Shown here piece by piece: positions 17,189 through 25,252 of a stretch of 36,852 nucleotides of DNA. The stretch is from Calothrix membranacea FACHB-236. GTDB taxonomy: Bacteria; Cyanobacteriota; Cyanobacteriia; Cyanobacteriales; Nostocaceae. Every line of letters starts with the position of its first letter. The first letter of the stretch is position 1. The position numbers were made by a program, and so were the translations under genes. The DNA lies in NCBI RefSeq assembly GCF_014696315.1, contig NZ_JACJPX010000077.1, positions 1 to 36,852 of the forward strand, read 5' to 3'. Under the pieces are notes generated by a model. The model did not search any database, was not told the DNA's origin, and was given only the letters and a program-made list of their open reading frames with translations.

Positions 17189-18472
17189 CTAAAGGCGAAT
17201 CTGCAATTTTTGATGCGATAAAAATGGTCTTTCCAGCAATTGCAAGGCAATTCTTTTACCTGTACACCAACCGTAATATCCATAAGTTGCGGATGCGCCT
17301 ACAATTTTCTCAAAACCTACAAAGTAAAGTGTAGGATCAACAATAGATTGGCATTTACCATCTGTTTTTGGTAATAATCTATCGTTCTCATTAAGATATA
17401 ATTGCGGCTGTCTCAAAATTTTATTGATACCAGGACGAAAGCCAGTACCTAAAATAATTGCATCGTAATCTTGTGCTACACCATTAGTAAAGATTACGCC
17501 TGTTTTTGTGAGTTGCTGAATACTATTAGAGATGACTCGAATATTTCCTTTTTTGATTTGTTTAACAGTACCTCTATCTACCCAAGCCACACGTCCCTGA
17601 TTAACTTCTATATCCATTGGCCCTTTATCTTCTGGATAGATAGAGTATGCAGTCAAATCTAAAGCAAAACGCTGAATAAATTTATCAGTTTCCTTGATAT
17701 CTGCTTGCAATTCTTCAGGTGAGAAATCTATGGCTTTTTCCATAGCTTTTATTCGAGAATCTATTGTATTATTTTTAAACAAACGTTTAAAGTATGACCT
17801 ACTGCGCCATAACCAATATTGTAGCGATCGCAGTTTTGGATAAAGAGGAAATACCCAACGTTTACCGCGAATTAACATATCTACACGCGCAGCACTATGT
17901 TCATATAAATCGAGTGCTATTTCTGCTGCGGAATTTCCCGAACCAATGACTAAAACCTGCTGATTTTGATAAGGAATGCCATTTTGATAGGTGCTACTAT
18001 GAATAATCTTACCTGAAAAATTTTCTTGCCCCACAAACTTTGGTATTACAGGTTCATTAGTTAGTCCAGTACAAATAATAAGAACCTTGCAGTGTAAAAT
18101 GTCTTTAGTTGTTTGTATTTGCCAGGTTTCATCTGTTTGATTCTGATGATAATTTTTAGTAATATTTTGTACTTCCTCACCAAAACGAATATGTGAATCA
18201 ACTTGGAAATGATATGCATATTCTGCTAAATACTCCACCATTTCCTCTTTCGTCTTAAATGTAGAATATTTTTTCTTGCCCTCAAAAAAAGGTAAAGTAA
18301 AATAAGGATTTTGAGTAGCTAATCGCTCATAGGCGTTTTTCCAGATAGTTGCGACAGTTGCACCTTTCTCTATCACCACAAAGTTATCAATTCCAAATTT
18401 TTTTAAACTAGCAGCAACAGTAATACCGCAAAAACCAGCCCCAATAATGATAACGTCTAGTTCAGCGTTCAT
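17189..18472 (-). CDS. FAD/NADPH flavin-containing monooxygenase
   Basis: A 427-aa class B flavoprotein monooxygenase of the FMO/YUCCA-like type. The FAD Rossmann motif is IIIGAGFCG (residues 8-16), the FMO signature FSGKIIHSSTY (152-162) fits FxGxxxHxxxY, the NADPH motif is VIGSGNSAAE (175-184), and the C-terminal DAIILGTGFRP matches the second conserved FMO segment. Such enzymes add one oxygen atom to N, S or activated carbon substrates using NADPH. The substrate is unknown. The gene starts from a promoter with the same architecture as those of the lipoprotein-giant unit (downstream, same strand) and the divergent exporter. That suggests it tailors a product handled by the exporter (inference). 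Start ATG 18472 has no clear ribosome binding site but fits the promoter spacing. Confidence 0.9.
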   Translation of the reverse strand: MNAELDVIIIGAGFCGITVAASLKKFGIDNFVVIEKGATVATIWKNAYERLATQNPYFTLPFFEGKKKYSTFKTKEEMVEYLAEYAYHFQVDSHIRFGEEVQNITKNYHQNQTDETWQIQTTKDILHCKVLIICTGLTNEPVIPKFVGQENFSGKIIHSSTYQNGIPYQNQQVLVIGSGNSAAEIALDLYEHSAARVDMLIRGKRWVFPLYPKLRSLQYWLWRSRSYFKRLFKNNTIDSRIKAMEKAIDFSPEELQADIKETDKFIQRFALDLTAYSIYPEDKGPMDIEVNQGRVAWVDRGTVKQIKKGNIRVISNSIQQLTKTGVIFTNGVAQDYDAIILGTGFRPGINKILRQPQLYLNENDRLLPKTDGKCQSIVDPTLYFVGFEKIVGASATYGYYGWCTGKRIALQLLERPFLSHQKLQIRL

Positions 18473-18507
18473 AAAATTGACTTGGATTGCAAAACTTAAC
18501 TCTTATC

Positions 18508-18553
18508 TTTATAAAATTTGTGGCTTTAATAGTCGATGTAGATTAGTTAGGGA
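18508..18553 (-). promoter_or_regulatory. Shared promoter module, monooxygenase gene
   Basis: On the minus strand: a 22-bp motif (18553 to 18532; 17 of 22 identical to the other two copies, ending ATCGAC), 18 bp, TATAAA (18513 to 18508), then 35 bp to the ATG. The segment TATAAAGATAA is also shared with the lipoprotein promoter. Confidence 0.65.
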
Positions 18554-18644
18554 ATTTGAAATGTTTGCAAACCTCTTGAAATCTCGTTCCTTATTGCTCT
18601 ATGGATTATTTGAGTTTGCAAGTTAAGCCATTTTCTTATCCATA

Positions 18645-18690
18645 TCCTTAACTTTTCTGTATCGACACTGTAATGGATAATCTCTATATA
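18645..18690 (+). promoter_or_regulatory. Shared promoter module, exporter gene
   Basis: A 22-bp motif (18645-18666) identical to the lipoprotein copy, then 18 bp, TATATA (18685-18690), then 35 bp to the ATG at 18726. An AGTTAAG heptamer lies upstream at 18621-18627. Confidence 0.7.
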
Positions 18691-18725
18691 TAAACAGCAA
18701 TACTATTCATAACGAAACAATTGAG

Positions 18726-20375
18726 ATGAACTTAACAACTTTGCTGTTACGTGCTTCTGGGAAAATTCTGGTTCTTGCTGCTTTCATTGGATTGTTAAGT
18801 GGGGTTAGCACAGCAGGCTTGCTAGTAACCATCAATACAAGCTTTAATAGCTCATCACAGCAAGCAACATTAATTTGGAGTTTTATCAGTCTTGGCTTAA
18901 TAAAATTTGTAAGTAATATAATATCTAAATATATGTTAATAAATTTGGCAGAAAAAGCAATTGTAGAATTGCGTCTTACATTGAGTGAAAGAATTTTATC
19001 CGCACCGTTATATCATCTAGAAATTTTAGGTAAACATCGGCTATTAGCTACCTTAACAGATGATGTTTTAGCAATTTCGCGCATAGTTTATATTATTCCC
19101 ACTTTGTGTATTGATATAACCATTGTAGCCAGTTGTCTTTTATATTTATTTTGGTTATCCTCAACCATATTTTTTTTAGTACTGCTTTCTTTATTGCTAG
19201 GAATACTTAGCTATCAACAGGTTGCACGCAAAGCAAATTTATTTTTTACCTTAGCTCGTCAGCAAGAAGATAAATTATTTAAGCATTTTCAGAGTCTAAC
19301 TGAGGGAACTAAAGAACTAAAGCTTCACAAAGAACGACGACAAATATTTTTAAACCAAGAACTGAGAGAAACTGCACAATTATCTAGAAGCAATAATGTA
19401 GTTGGCATGACTATATTTGCAGTTGCTGCTAGTTGGGGAAATAGCTTATTTTTTGTAGTTGTAGGATTGGTAATTTTTGCTTTGCCTATTTTCCAAACTA
19501 TCCCCACTCATATTTTATCTGGATATGCACTGACAATTCTCTATCTGCTTTCACCTTTAGACTACATTATGAGTGCTATTCCTACTTTTAGCAAAGCAAC
19601 TGTTGCTTTAAACAAGATTGATGTTCTCAAACTATCATTGTCTGATTGCTGTCACGAAGGTAATTTAATGATTTGGGATCGGGCAGATAATTTTTGTCAC
19701 AGTTTAGAATTTGTCGGTATCACTCACACTTATTACCAAGAATCAGAAGATACAGCTTTTACTCTTGGCCCAATTGATTTGACGGTTTCTGGTGGTGAAA
19801 TTGTTTTCATTGTTGGTGGTAATGGAAGTGGAAAGTCTACGCTGCTCAAATTAATCGCTGGTTTATACATTCCTGAAAGTGGAAAGATTTATTTCAATGG
19901 CAAATTAGTGATTGCGGAAAATCAAGAATGGTTCCGCCAACATTTTTCAGCGGTGTTTTCTGATTTTTATCTATTCGATAATTTCTGTAATTTAGGTAAA
20001 AATATTCCTGACGAGCAAATTAAAGATTATCTAGTCAAATTAAAACTAGATAAAAAAGTTCAAATTACCAACGGCATACTTTCAACAACTTTATTATCTC
20101 AAGGACAGCGAAAACGCCTAGCCTTGTTAACAGCTTATTTAGAAGACCGTCCTATCTATGTATTTGATGAATGGGCTGCCGATCAAGATCCTATATTTAA
20201 AAATATTTTTTATACCCAAATATTACCTGAATTGAAAAATCAAGGCAAAACTGTAATAGTAGTCACTCACGATGACCAATATTTCTATTTATCAGACAGG
20301 ATAGTCAAGTTAGATTATGGCAAGGTAGAGAACTTTTATACTTGTCTGATGCCTAGTGAAAAGAATTTAGTTTAA
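18726..20375 (+). CDS. SyrD/PvdE-type (cyclic peptide) export ABC transporter
   Basis: A 549-aa fused permease-ATPase, the usual length for the cyclic peptide/siderophore exporter family. About six membrane helices lie in residues 1-300. The ATPase holds Walker A VGGNGSGKST (about 363-372), signature LLSQGQRKR (about 457-465), Walker B YVFDEWAADQDP (about 478-489) and switch His in VVTHDD (about 514). The DEWAADQDP form is characteristic of SyrD/PvdE proteins, which move peptides or precursors across the inner membrane to the periplasm. No nonribosomal peptide synthetase or precursor peptide gene is nearby except the small lipoprotein. It is divergent from the monooxygenase gene and shares its promoter architecture. 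The stop is 11 bp from the convergent kinase gene. Confidence 0.92.
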   Translation: MNLTTLLLRASGKILVLAAFIGLLSGVSTAGLLVTINTSFNSSSQQATLIWSFISLGLIKFVSNIISKYMLINLAEKAIVELRLTLSERILSAPLYHLEILGKHRLLATLTDDVLAISRIVYIIPTLCIDITIVASCLLYLFWLSSTIFFLVLLSLLLGILSYQQVARKANLFFTLARQQEDKLFKHFQSLTEGTKELKLHKERRQIFLNQELRETAQLSRSNNVVGMTIFAVAASWGNSLFFVVVGLVIFALPIFQTIPTHILSGYALTILYLLSPLDYIMSAIPTFSKATVALNKIDVLKLSLSDCCHEGNLMIWDRADNFCHSLEFVGITHTYYQESEDTAFTLGPIDLTVSGGEIVFIVGGNGSGKSTLLKLIAGLYIPESGKIYFNGKLVIAENQEWFRQHFSAVFSDFYLFDNFCNLGKNIPDEQIKDYLVKLKLDKKVQITNGILSTTLLSQGQRKRLALLTAYLEDRPIYVFDEWAADQDPIFKNIFYTQILPELKNQGKTVIVVTHDDQYFYLSDRIVKLDYGKVENFYTCLMPSEKNLV

Positions 20376-20386
20376 TTCAGACATAT

Positions 20387-21808
20387 TTAACCTTTTAAAG
20401 GCAAACAAATAGTGAAAGTTGCACCTTGATTAGGAGTGCTAATAGCTGTAATACTACCTTGATGAGCTTCAATAATCCTCTTAGTGATAGCTAATCCCAA
20501 ACCATTACCACTACTTTTACGTGAAGGGTCTGTAGTATAAAATTGCTCAAAAATGCGGGGTAAATCGCCTTCCTTGATTCCTTTCCCCTGGTCTTGAATT
20601 TGAATAATTGCTTGTTTTCCTTTGCTGTATCCAGAAATAAATACTTGAGAGTTGGGTGGTGAATGTTTAATCGCATTATCTAACAAGTTGAGAATCGCCT
20701 GTAATAGTCGCTCTGGATCGCCTTGTATTATTAGATGTTCCACATTCACTTGTAGAGAAATTTTCGCGGTTTGCATTCGTGGTTCCATTGCATTCACAGC
20801 ACGGTTAATTAAGCCTCGCAGTGAAACGCTTTGTTGTTCTAGTTGCGTAACTCCCGCTTCTAAACGTCCTAAATCCAGAAGGTCATGAATTAATCTTGCT
20901 AAACGTTTGATTTCGCTGTCGATAGTTTGAAAAAAGCGATCGCGTATTTCTGGTTCTTCATAGGCTCCGCCTTTGAGTGCGTCCACTGTTACCTGAACAT
21001 TACTGATGGGAGTACGCAGTTCGTGGGAAACATTGGCTAAAAATACCCGGCGCTCTTGATCTAGGGAAGCTAATCGTTCACTCATCCGGTTGAGTTCTGC
21101 GGCTAATTGATCCAACTCATTGTTCTCCTGGATGATCAGCTTATCGCCAAAATGACCTCCACCCAAGCGAATTGCAAAGTTCTGCATAATCTCAATCGGT
21201 TTAGAGAGACTGCGAGCAAAGCGACTGCTAATCAATGCACACAGTAAAATTGTGATTGCTAGCGTACCCAAAACGCTCCAAAACACCCTTGCAAACTGTC
21301 GCTGAAACTGCTCCAGGGTAATTGACATTCGCAACACACCCAAAAATTGACCGTTGCGTTCAATCGGTCTAGCAATGTAGAGGCGATCTTTGTTAGATAA
21401 AACTCCTTTAGCAATTCCTTGTTCTACACGATTTTTTAGAGCTGCGCGCATTCCTGGAATTTGATACCAGTCTTTAACTTGAGAGTCTAACTTTGGGTCA
21501 GAAGTAGCTATCAGATTACCTTGTTGATTAAAAACACGCAACGTCAAATTTTGCGGTGCGCCGTACCGTTGCACCAGCAATTTTACCTGTGGAATATCTT
21601 TTTGTTCTAGTCCATCTGCAACACTTTCACTTAATGCACTTGTCCAGTTATCCAAATCTACTTGTCGCATTCGCATGAAATAATCAGCGAACGACCACAG
21701 GATATAACCTGCTAGCAGTGACGTTCCAAAAGCTGTCAGCATCAAGTATGTGCCAAACAGCTTCGCATGAATTGTATTTAATTTAATTCGGGGTAAGAAG
21801 CCTCTCAT
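20387..21808 (-). CDS. Membrane sensor histidine kinase (HAMP, HisKA, HATPase)
   Basis: A 473-aa transmitter. TM1 lies at about 16-40, a periplasmic sensor of about 130 residues follows (with SESVADGLEQ and IARPIERNGQFLGVLRMS, a Cache-like pattern), TM2 is about 172-193, and HAMP is about 195-250. The H-box is FLANVSHELRTP (phospho-His near 263). The ATPase has the N-box LLDNAIKHSPP, G1 DQGKGI, F-box IFEQFY and G2 GNGLGLAI, so it should be active. Its ATG overlaps the stop of the response regulator by four bases (ATGA), implying translational coupling. The signal is unknown. Confidence 0.93.
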   Translation of the reverse strand: MRGFLPRIKLNTIHAKLFGTYLMLTAFGTSLLAGYILWSFADYFMRMRQVDLDNWTSALSESVADGLEQKDIPQVKLLVQRYGAPQNLTLRVFNQQGNLIATSDPKLDSQVKDWYQIPGMRAALKNRVEQGIAKGVLSNKDRLYIARPIERNGQFLGVLRMSITLEQFQRQFARVFWSVLGTLAITILLCALISSRFARSLSKPIEIMQNFAIRLGGGHFGDKLIIQENNELDQLAAELNRMSERLASLDQERRVFLANVSHELRTPISNVQVTVDALKGGAYEEPEIRDRFFQTIDSEIKRLARLIHDLLDLGRLEAGVTQLEQQSVSLRGLINRAVNAMEPRMQTAKISLQVNVEHLIIQGDPERLLQAILNLLDNAIKHSPPNSQVFISGYSKGKQAIIQIQDQGKGIKEGDLPRIFEQFYTTDPSRKSSGNGLGLAITKRIIEAHQGSITAISTPNQGATFTICLPLKG

Positions 21809-22182
21809 GAAGGCTGTTCCTCAGAACGACGACGCAACACTGCTTTGATGCGTGCTAGCAATTCACGAGTATTGAAGGGCTTAGTCACATAATCATCCGC
21901 TCCAGCTTCTAAGCCCCATATTTTATCTACATCCTGATCTTTAGCTGTGAGCATGACAATGGGTACATTGGAAAAGGCTCGAATTCGCCAACAGACTTCC
22001 ATACCACTCACTTCCGGTAACATCAGGTCGAGCAAAATTATATCTGGTACTTGCTTGTGGAACTGTTTGATTGCATTATGCCCATCAACGGCTGTACTCA
22101 CTGTATAGCCTTCTTTTTGTAATGTATATGTGAGACTGTCGCGCAAGGCCGCTTCATCATCCACGAGTAAGACGTGTGGCAT
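21805..22182 (-). CDS. Receiver-only response regulator (OmpR-type, lacks DNA-binding domain)
   Basis: A 125-aa CheY-like receiver. The acidic pocket is D8/D9, phospho-acceptor D52 (LLLDLMLPE), T79 and K101 (VTKPF). The end (NTRELLARIKAVLRRRSEE) is the linker that in OmpR/PhoB regulators joins to the winged helix, but the protein stops there and the kinase gene starts at once. The DNA-binding domain has therefore been lost, perhaps by deletion. It may act by protein contacts or as a phosphate sink for the kinase encoded just downstream. Confidence 0.9.
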   Translation of the reverse strand: MPHVLLVDDEAALRDSLTYTLQKEGYTVSTAVDGHNAIKQFHKQVPDIILLDLMLPEVSGMEVCWRIRAFSNVPIVMLTAKDQDVDKIWGLEAGADDYVTKPFNTRELLARIKAVLRRRSEEQPS

Positions 22183-22565
22183 TTTACATTGTAAATTTGA
22201 GACAACTTTTTGTAATTATAAGATGTATTATTTTTTTATATTTGACATCTATCAATAGAAATAAATTAAGTTAATCAATAGTAAATAAAAGCTAAAATAA
22301 AAAATTTATTTTTATCAAAAAAATTGCATTAAATACTAGAAACTCATAAAATTGTTTAAATAAATGTATTTAAAATTTATTTTGCTTATCTTTTATAGAG
22401 ATACTTTTAAAGTTTCAGAGAGTAGTATTCTTATTTGAGGAAGGCAAGACAATCTATAAACCTGAACTGCCTGAAATTTAGAAGATATCAGAGATAACAA
22501 AATACTCCCTTAGTTAGAGAGCGCAGTTGTCCGCAATGCGAGATGGTTAATAATAAAAGGGTGCT
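22183..22565. other. AT-rich intergenic region between divergent units
   Basis: 383 bp with no convincing reading frame. It must hold the promoters for the regulator-kinase pair (minus) and the DUF389 gene (plus). It is very AT-rich with A/T runs (22300-22380). No specific site could be assigned. Confidence 0.5.
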
Positions 22566-23852
22566 ATGCGTCAGATTATTATCCAAGTACAACATGGCTG
22601 CGGCAAACAGGTTCTCGATATGGCAGAATCTCATAATGGCACAAACCTGTCACAAATTGAGGCGAAAAACAGCAACGAAGCAATTGACCTGGTGATTGTT
22701 CACCTTTCTAATCACAAGGTTGGGCAGTTTATAGATGAGTTGCAACACTTACCGAAAGTACATATTACCCTACTCCCTACAGGAGTTTTGGCTTTAAAAC
22801 CACCGCCAGAAGAAGCAGCACAGCAAGTCAAAGATGTAGAAGAACGTAGCCCGATTGAAGTTTTTCTCTCTAGTTTGCAAAGTGTTGGCTCTTGGCGTGG
22901 TTTTCTGGGTTATGCAGCATTAGCTGGGGTAGTAGTTTGGATTGGGTTGTTTACCAATACAACTTATTTATTAGTAGCAGCAATGCTGATTGCACCATTT
23001 GCAGGCCCAGCAATGAATACTGCGATCGCTACCGCCAGAGGCGATCGCCAACTGCTATGGCGGAGTCTATTACGTTATTTTGCTGCATTAGCAGTGACGA
23101 TTGCAATCTCCTGGTTACTAAGTCTAATTCTGCGCCAGCAAATCGCTACCAGCCTGATGATTGAACGCAGTCAGCTTTCTGCTGTCGCAGTACTACTACC
23201 CCTAGCAGCTGGTGCAGCAGGTGCGCTCAATCTCATGCAATCTGAGCGTAGTAGTTTAGTCTCAGGTGCCGCAACAGGAATGTTAGTAGCTGCTTCCTTA
23301 GCTCCACCTGCGGGAATTGTGGGTATGGCTAGTGCAATCGGTCGCTGGGAGATGGTAACGGCTGGGCTATTCTTGCTCTTACTGCAACTATGCGGTATCA
23401 ATTTATCAGCTTCCCTCTTATTCCGCATCTTCGGACTATCTACTCAAACAACTCGTTATCAGCGAGGTAAAAAAGGAGTATTTCGCTTTGCTTTGGCAAT
23501 TACAGTCATAGCGCTTGTAGGTCTATTAACTTGGCAATTTTCCAATTCTCCCAATTTAGAACAATCTAGTCGCGCCCAACGTGCAAATGCTGAAGTTCAA
23601 AAAGCGGTGGAGCAAGTTGGTTTAGCAAAATTAGTCGAATCCAATGTTCGCTTTACCCGTGCCAATATTTCTGGACAAAATACCCTGTTATCTGTTGTTT
23701 ATGTTCAGCGTCAACCAGGAGTTAGTGAATCATCTGAGAAAATTCGTTCTCGTCTCACCCAAGCAATTCAAACTCATTTATTAAACCAAGGCTTTAATGT
23801 TACACCATTAGTTGATGTTAGCGTTTTAGAAGTACCTACTAATAATAAATAA
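22566..23852 (+). CDS. DUF389 multi-pass membrane protein
   Basis: A 428-aa membrane protein of the DUF389 (uncharacterised hydrophobic domain) family. Residues 1-75 form a soluble ferredoxin-like domain (RQIIIQVQHGCGKQVLDMAE). The membrane region, about 115-330, contains the family-type segment LLVAAMLIAPFAGPAMNTAI followed by ARGDRQL, and later LAPPAGIVGMA. A soluble tail (about 335-428) ends the protein. The family has no established transport function. It is 31 bp upstream of a channel-like gene on the same strand, so the two are probably one operon. The purine-rich AAAGGG precedes the ATG. Confidence 0.9.
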   Translation: MRQIIIQVQHGCGKQVLDMAESHNGTNLSQIEAKNSNEAIDLVIVHLSNHKVGQFIDELQHLPKVHITLLPTGVLALKPPPEEAAQQVKDVEERSPIEVFLSSLQSVGSWRGFLGYAALAGVVVWIGLFTNTTYLLVAAMLIAPFAGPAMNTAIATARGDRQLLWRSLLRYFAALAVTIAISWLLSLILRQQIATSLMIERSQLSAVAVLLPLAAGAAGALNLMQSERSSLVSGAATGMLVAASLAPPAGIVGMASAIGRWEMVTAGLFLLLLQLCGINLSASLLFRIFGLSTQTTRYQRGKKGVFRFALAITVIALVGLLTWQFSNSPNLEQSSRAQRANAEVQKAVEQVGLAKLVESNVRFTRANISGQNTLLSVVYVQRQPGVSESSEKIRSRLTQAIQTHLLNQGFNVTPLVDVSVLEVPTNNK

Positions 23853-23883
23853 GTAAGTATAGTTTTAAATATTATGGCTACTC

Positions 23884-24726
23884 ATGAGTAACCTAAATCT
23901 TTCTGAAAAACAAGCTTTAGAACAAGAGCGCAACGAAGTTTTACAACAACTTGAAGATTGGCTAGAATTGCCGATGTTGATATTAGCATTTGGCTGGCTA
24001 GCACTATTTATTATCGAGTTGACTTGGGGGCTAAATCCTCTTCTGGAGGTTGTCAGTACAACTATTTGGATTGTATTTATTCTAGATTTTGCAATTAAAT
24101 TTATCCTAGCTCCGCGCAAACTTCCATATTTAAAAAGCAACTGGTTAACTGCCTTTTCTTTGCTATTACCCGCTTTACGTACTTTTCGCATTGTCCGAAT
24201 AGCGCGAAGTCTCTCATCATTACGGGCTGTACGAGGGTTGCGGTTGTTGCGCGTAATGACCCGTGCCAACCGAGGAATGAGGGTTTTAGCAGCTAGTGTT
24301 AAGCGTCGAGGGTTTGGTTATGTAGTGTCGCTGACAACAATTGTCACTTTGGTAGGTGCTGCGGGGATGTATGCGTTTGAAAGCGATATTCCCGATGGTT
24401 CTGGTTTAGATAATTACGGCACAGCCTTATGGTGGACAGTAATGCTGATGACAACAATGGGTTCTGAGTATTGGCCCAAAACACCAGAAGGTCGAGTGCT
24501 TTGTTTGATTCTGGCAATATATGCTTTTGCTGTGTTTGGCTATGTTACGGCAACACTAGCAACCTTTTTTATCGGTCGTGATGCAGATGATGAGGAAGCA
24601 GAGTTAGCTGGTGCAAAATCAATAGCAGAACTTCATACAGAAATTACTGCATTAAGGGCTGAAATACAAGCACTGCTGCATCAAAATACAGAAGCAAAAA
24701 AAAATGGGCTAGACAGAGAAAAATAA
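23884..24726 (+). CDS. Voltage-gated ion channel-like protein with atypical filter
   Basis: A 280-aa protein of the ion_trans/voltage-gated channel superfamily. S1-S3 lie within about 28-95. S4 carries regularly spaced Arg (about 99-130: RTFRIVRIARSLSSLRAVRG then LRLLRVMTR). S5 is about 145-163, the pore helix WWTVMLMTT, and S6 about 205-230. The filter is TTMGSE (190-195) rather than the potassium TVGYGD, so ion selectivity cannot be assumed. A soluble C-terminus with a short coiled coil (AELHTEITALRAEIQAL, about 248-264) could support tetramer assembly. It is downstream of the DUF389 gene with a 31-bp gap. Confidence 0.88.
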   Translation: MSNLNLSEKQALEQERNEVLQQLEDWLELPMLILAFGWLALFIIELTWGLNPLLEVVSTTIWIVFILDFAIKFILAPRKLPYLKSNWLTAFSLLLPALRTFRIVRIARSLSSLRAVRGLRLLRVMTRANRGMRVLAASVKRRGFGYVVSLTTIVTLVGAAGMYAFESDIPDGSGLDNYGTALWWTVMLMTTMGSEYWPKTPEGRVLCLILAIYAFAVFGYVTATLATFFIGRDADDEEAELAGAKSIAELHTEITALRAEIQALLHQNTEAKKNGLDREK

Positions 24727-24781
24727 ATATTTTCATTGTTGGCTGATTTAATTACAGCGATTAGTGCGATCGTTCTATTTC

Positions 24782-24901
24782 TTGGACTGTTATCTGACTA
24801 TTTCCGCCGTCATTGGTGGACTTCTGATACTGACTACTGCATTCAGCAATCTTGTCCATGCAGTAGCCAGTATTTATGATGAATTACGCAGTGGCCATTG
24901 A
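24782..24901 (+). pseudogene. Possible remnant of a small membrane protein gene
   Basis: Reading in one frame gives LTISAVIGGLLILTTAFSNL and then VHAVASIYDELRSGH with a stop at 24899-24901. This is a plausible hydrophobic helix and polar tail without a good start codon. A second frame just upstream (from about 24739) gives ADLITAISAIVLFLGLLSDY. Two hydrophobic open stretches in different frames suggest a frameshifted relic. The end overlaps the convergent copper-protein gene by 18 bp. Confidence 0.3.
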
Positions 24902-25252
24902 CATTTGCCGACAAGATTCAGCACAGCGACGGCACATATCAGCGCAAGCTTTCATTTGAGCATCATTACCCATGCGATCGCACTCCTGAGCGCATCGCTG
25001 ACACACTTCTGCACAAACCCCACAGGTACGAGCGTGTAACTGAGAAGTCCGCAGCATAAAATTAGCACTGGTTTCACAAATTTCAGCGCAATCAAGCAGT
25101 AGGCGAATATGAGCTTGTTCTGCATGATTACCGCCCTTTTGTAAGCAGTAAGTCACAGTATTCAAGCAGATGCTATGGCAATCTAAGCAGTTTTGAATAC
25201 ACTGCTGCATTTCTTGGTTAACTTGATTCAATGTTAGTTGTTGTATAGCCAA
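24884..25252 (-). CDS. Four-helix-bundle copper-binding protein (Csp/DUF326-like)
   Basis: A 122-aa Cys-rich helical protein with 16 Cys, mostly in CxxxC and CxxC spacing facing one side of each helix (C18, C22, C25, C29; C55, C59; C77, C80, C84, C87, C91; C103, C107, C110, C114). This is the pattern of copper storage proteins of the Csp/DUF326 family, which hold many Cu(I) ions inside a four-helix bundle. No signal peptide is present, so it resembles the cytosolic Csp3 type. It stands alone, facing the channel gene. Metal content cannot be proved from sequence, and zinc binding is possible. Confidence 0.88.
   Translation of the reverse strand: MAIQQLTLNQVNQEMQQCIQNCLDCHSICLNTVTYCLQKGGNHAEQAHIRLLLDCAEICETSANFMLRTSQLHARTCGVCAEVCQRCAQECDRMGNDAQMKACADMCRRCAESCRQMSMATA

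Noticed and set aside
20392-20402. CCTTTTAAAGG as a terminator between exporter and kinase genes
   Set aside because: The stem is very short, AT-rich and overlaps the kinase coding end; no T-run follows.
23865-24269. A 134-codon minus-strand frame opposite the channel gene
   Set aside because: It is rich in Arg and Asn, as expected for the complement of a membrane protein gene with an S4 helix; no ribosome binding site.
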